Translations under genes and position numbers: made by a program
In this document: positions 62,321 through 64,000 of the stretch, in pieces
Layout: every line of letters begins with the position of its first letter
Position numbering within the stretch: the stretch's first letter is position 1
Assembly (NCBI RefSeq): GCF_001640805.2
Contig: NC_066833.1
Span: 19,492,031 to 19,556,030, forward strand
Source of the DNA: Lates calcarifer
Taxonomy: Eukaryota; Chordata; Actinopteri; Centropomidae
Direction: 5' to 3'
Length of the DNA stretch: 64,000 bases
The notes under the pieces: generated by a model
Database searches by the model: none
What the model saw: only the letters and a program-made list of their open reading frames with translations
Told to the model about the DNA's origin: nothing

Positions 62321-62749
62321 CTTGTCAAGAAAGAGGACATTTGGTTACTTGAAAATGAGTGTGTGCTTTTGTAGCTGAGATAAGATGTAAGGTCTTGACA
62401 AAAGTTGCAGGAATTCAAATAAATTAAAAGCACATCTGTCAAGATAAATTGTGCTGTTTCGTATATGTTTTTCAGTCTGGTTAATGATGATTGATATGGA
62501 CGTGATAATTGTAATTATCTCCCACTGCCTCTTGCTCTGTACACATGTGCATCTTCATTAGCTCAGTCAGCCTATAGATATAGTATAGCCACATACAATT
62601 CCCTGGAGTGTGAAATTTCCCAACAGTTGTCTGCTCATCTGCTCGATGTACGACTGTTGTGAGAGCAGTGCACTGCTGCAGCCCGAGCTCACCTAAGCTC
62701 TTGACTGAGCTGTAGTGCAACGCAGCCTAATCCCCCAACAGAGCCGTCA

Positions 62750-63150
62750 AGCCAGCCTGCAAACAGAGCTCACTGCTGGCTCTCTCTGCGTGGCGGGAAC
62801 AAACCAACATCATAACAAAGGGTGTTTATGGAAAAATAGATGCTGGCGCAGCCGACCAGAAAGGGCTTAGCAGTGATCAGACCCCACTCCCACCTTTATC
62901 CCTCACCGTTCACATTGAAATGCAAATATCAAGGCAGGGTTTCCACCCGCATGCCACTCACAAATTGAAAAGCAGTTTTTATCTATGCAAATGCAAGCAT
63001 GGTAATTGAAGTTAATCAATCAATGCTAGCTTTCACTAAAACCTTGAACATGATTGAATAAAGTAATTATCATTCAGGAGAAAATGATGAAGTTGTAGAC
63101 AGCATGAACCTTATTAAAGGAGGATTTTGAGTCACAATGGCTTAATTTAG
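62750..63150. promoter_or_regulatory. Candidate enhancer with two POU octamers and SOX-like site
   Basis: ATAACAAAGGGTGTTTATGG (SOX-like AACAAAGG), two exact ATGCAAAT octamers (62920-62927 and 62985-62992, 65 bases apart), GGTAATTGAAGTTAATCAAT and GTAATTATCATTC occur in about 300 bases of unique sequence. SOX plus POU sites are the classic pairing in neural and stem-cell enhancers; activity here is inferred. Confidence 0.35.
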
Positions 63151-63682
63151 CCAGCAGCCCCCTCTGTGTCTTCTTCCTCTTCTCCCCACTGCCTCTGTAT
63201 CTCTTTCTCACTCCTCACTTCATCCCTCTTTTCTTCGCTCTGTGGCTCAATCTTGTGTGAAGCAGAATAGCTCACTGTTAAGAATATTTTAAGGCAGTAT
63301 GAAATATGCCCAAGTCAGATTACATCTGGTACAAGGTATGAGGTAACTGCTGATAGAGGAATTTATTGCAGATTTAGAAACAGTCACATTTTGTACTCTT
63401 TTAAAGACATGACAATCATGCACCTCTGTAACCAGTTTGTGCCTCTCATGTTTTACCAGTACATTCAAATCACAGAGCTAAGAAAAAACACAAGACATAT
63501 GATTCCATCATTTTGTATGAAAATATAAAATATTGCAATGACATGTAACTATGTACTTGCGTAATTAATTCAAAATATTGGCTCTTGTTATACAAATTGA
63601 GAAAGGGCATATGTCATGTCTGGCTACCATCTTTTACTAGATTAGGAAAAAGTGATGCAACTTTGCTAATTAGCTAAATATC

Positions 63683-63705
63683 TTTTTTTTTTTTTTTTTT
63701 TTTTT
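63683..63705. repeat. T23 homopolymer
   Basis: Twenty-three consecutive T, about 55 bases before the terminal interspersed repeat. Confidence 0.96.
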
Positions 63706-63754
63706 GGTATCATGCAGCGGAAGCAGATGGTTAGAGGAGTCTTTGAGGATTCAG

Positions 63755-64000
63755 GAAGCTCAGAATTGGAATCAGCTTTATTGGCCAAGTTTGTTTATGC
63801 AGATAAAATATTTGACTCCAGTTTCTGCTAAGTATGTGAAAAAACAGATGCATATATAAATACATATATGACAAAAATCAACAATGGACAACAATAGACA
63901 ATGTCTGTATACAAGTCAAAAACTATTTCTGTAAATTGGAAACAAGTATACCAGTAGGGCAAGTAAGGGTATTGCTGGAGTGCAAAGAGTGTTGGAATAA
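63755..64000 (+). repeat. Teleost interspersed repeat (CAGCTTTATTGGCCAAGT-type), cut by window end
   Basis: GGAATCAGCTTTATTGGCCA followed by AGTTTGTTTATGCAGATAAA and ATTTGACTCCAGTTTCTG matches a phrase seen very often in fish genomes. The rest of the element probably continues past position 64000. Its class cannot be determined from this fragment. Confidence 0.65.

Overview
This window is vertebrate nuclear DNA, almost certainly from a ray-finned (teleost) fish. The genes have short exons with GT/AG introns. The order cytip, ermn, galnt5 matches human 2q24 in mirror image. The interspersed repeats are families I recognise as common in teleosts. The species cannot be fixed from the sequence alone.

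The genes fill the first 17 kb. Positions 1-1910 look like the 3' UTR of an upstream gene (acvr1c would be expected from synteny, an inference). cytip (+ strand, 8 coding exons, 3591-6212) encodes a PDZ/coiled-coil adaptor that binds cytohesins. ermn (+, 2 coding exons, 8448-9493) encodes ermin, a cytoskeletal protein with a conserved C-terminal actin-binding tail. galnt5 (- strand, 10 coding exons, 16460-10803) encodes a Golgi polypeptide GalNAc-transferase with catalytic and ricin-type lectin domains. ermn and galnt5 converge tail to tail. I rebuilt every galnt5 exon by splice site and phase. The only break is a one-base frame offset in the stem-encoding part of exon 1. cytip has a similar one-base mismatch between exons 1 and 2.

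From about 17 kb to the end (47 kb) I find no convincing protein-coding gene. This is a gene desert containing microsatellites and homopolymers, four diverged copies of an ATTAATCGATTAAT-rich repeat (one lies inside galnt5), two fold-back elements, one long TIR element, a degenerate tandem repeat of about 20 bp, and a CTTTATTGGCCAAGT-type repeat at the right edge. Between these lie stretches of unique sequence rich in TAATTA, ATGCAAAT, SOX-like and X-box-like motifs. They look like conserved non-coding (enhancer) sequence, but no alignment could be run.

The most notable items are the galnt5 frame break, the cytip exon 1/2 phase conflict, a perfect 19-bp hairpin and a perfect 24-bp palindrome within 190 bp of each other (47.8-48.0 kb), an isolated promoter-like segment with an ETS site and a splice donor at 19 kb, and the candidate enhancer blocks. 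I see no operon, CRISPR array, rRNA gene or convincing tRNA gene. I did not find a clearly new biological system.
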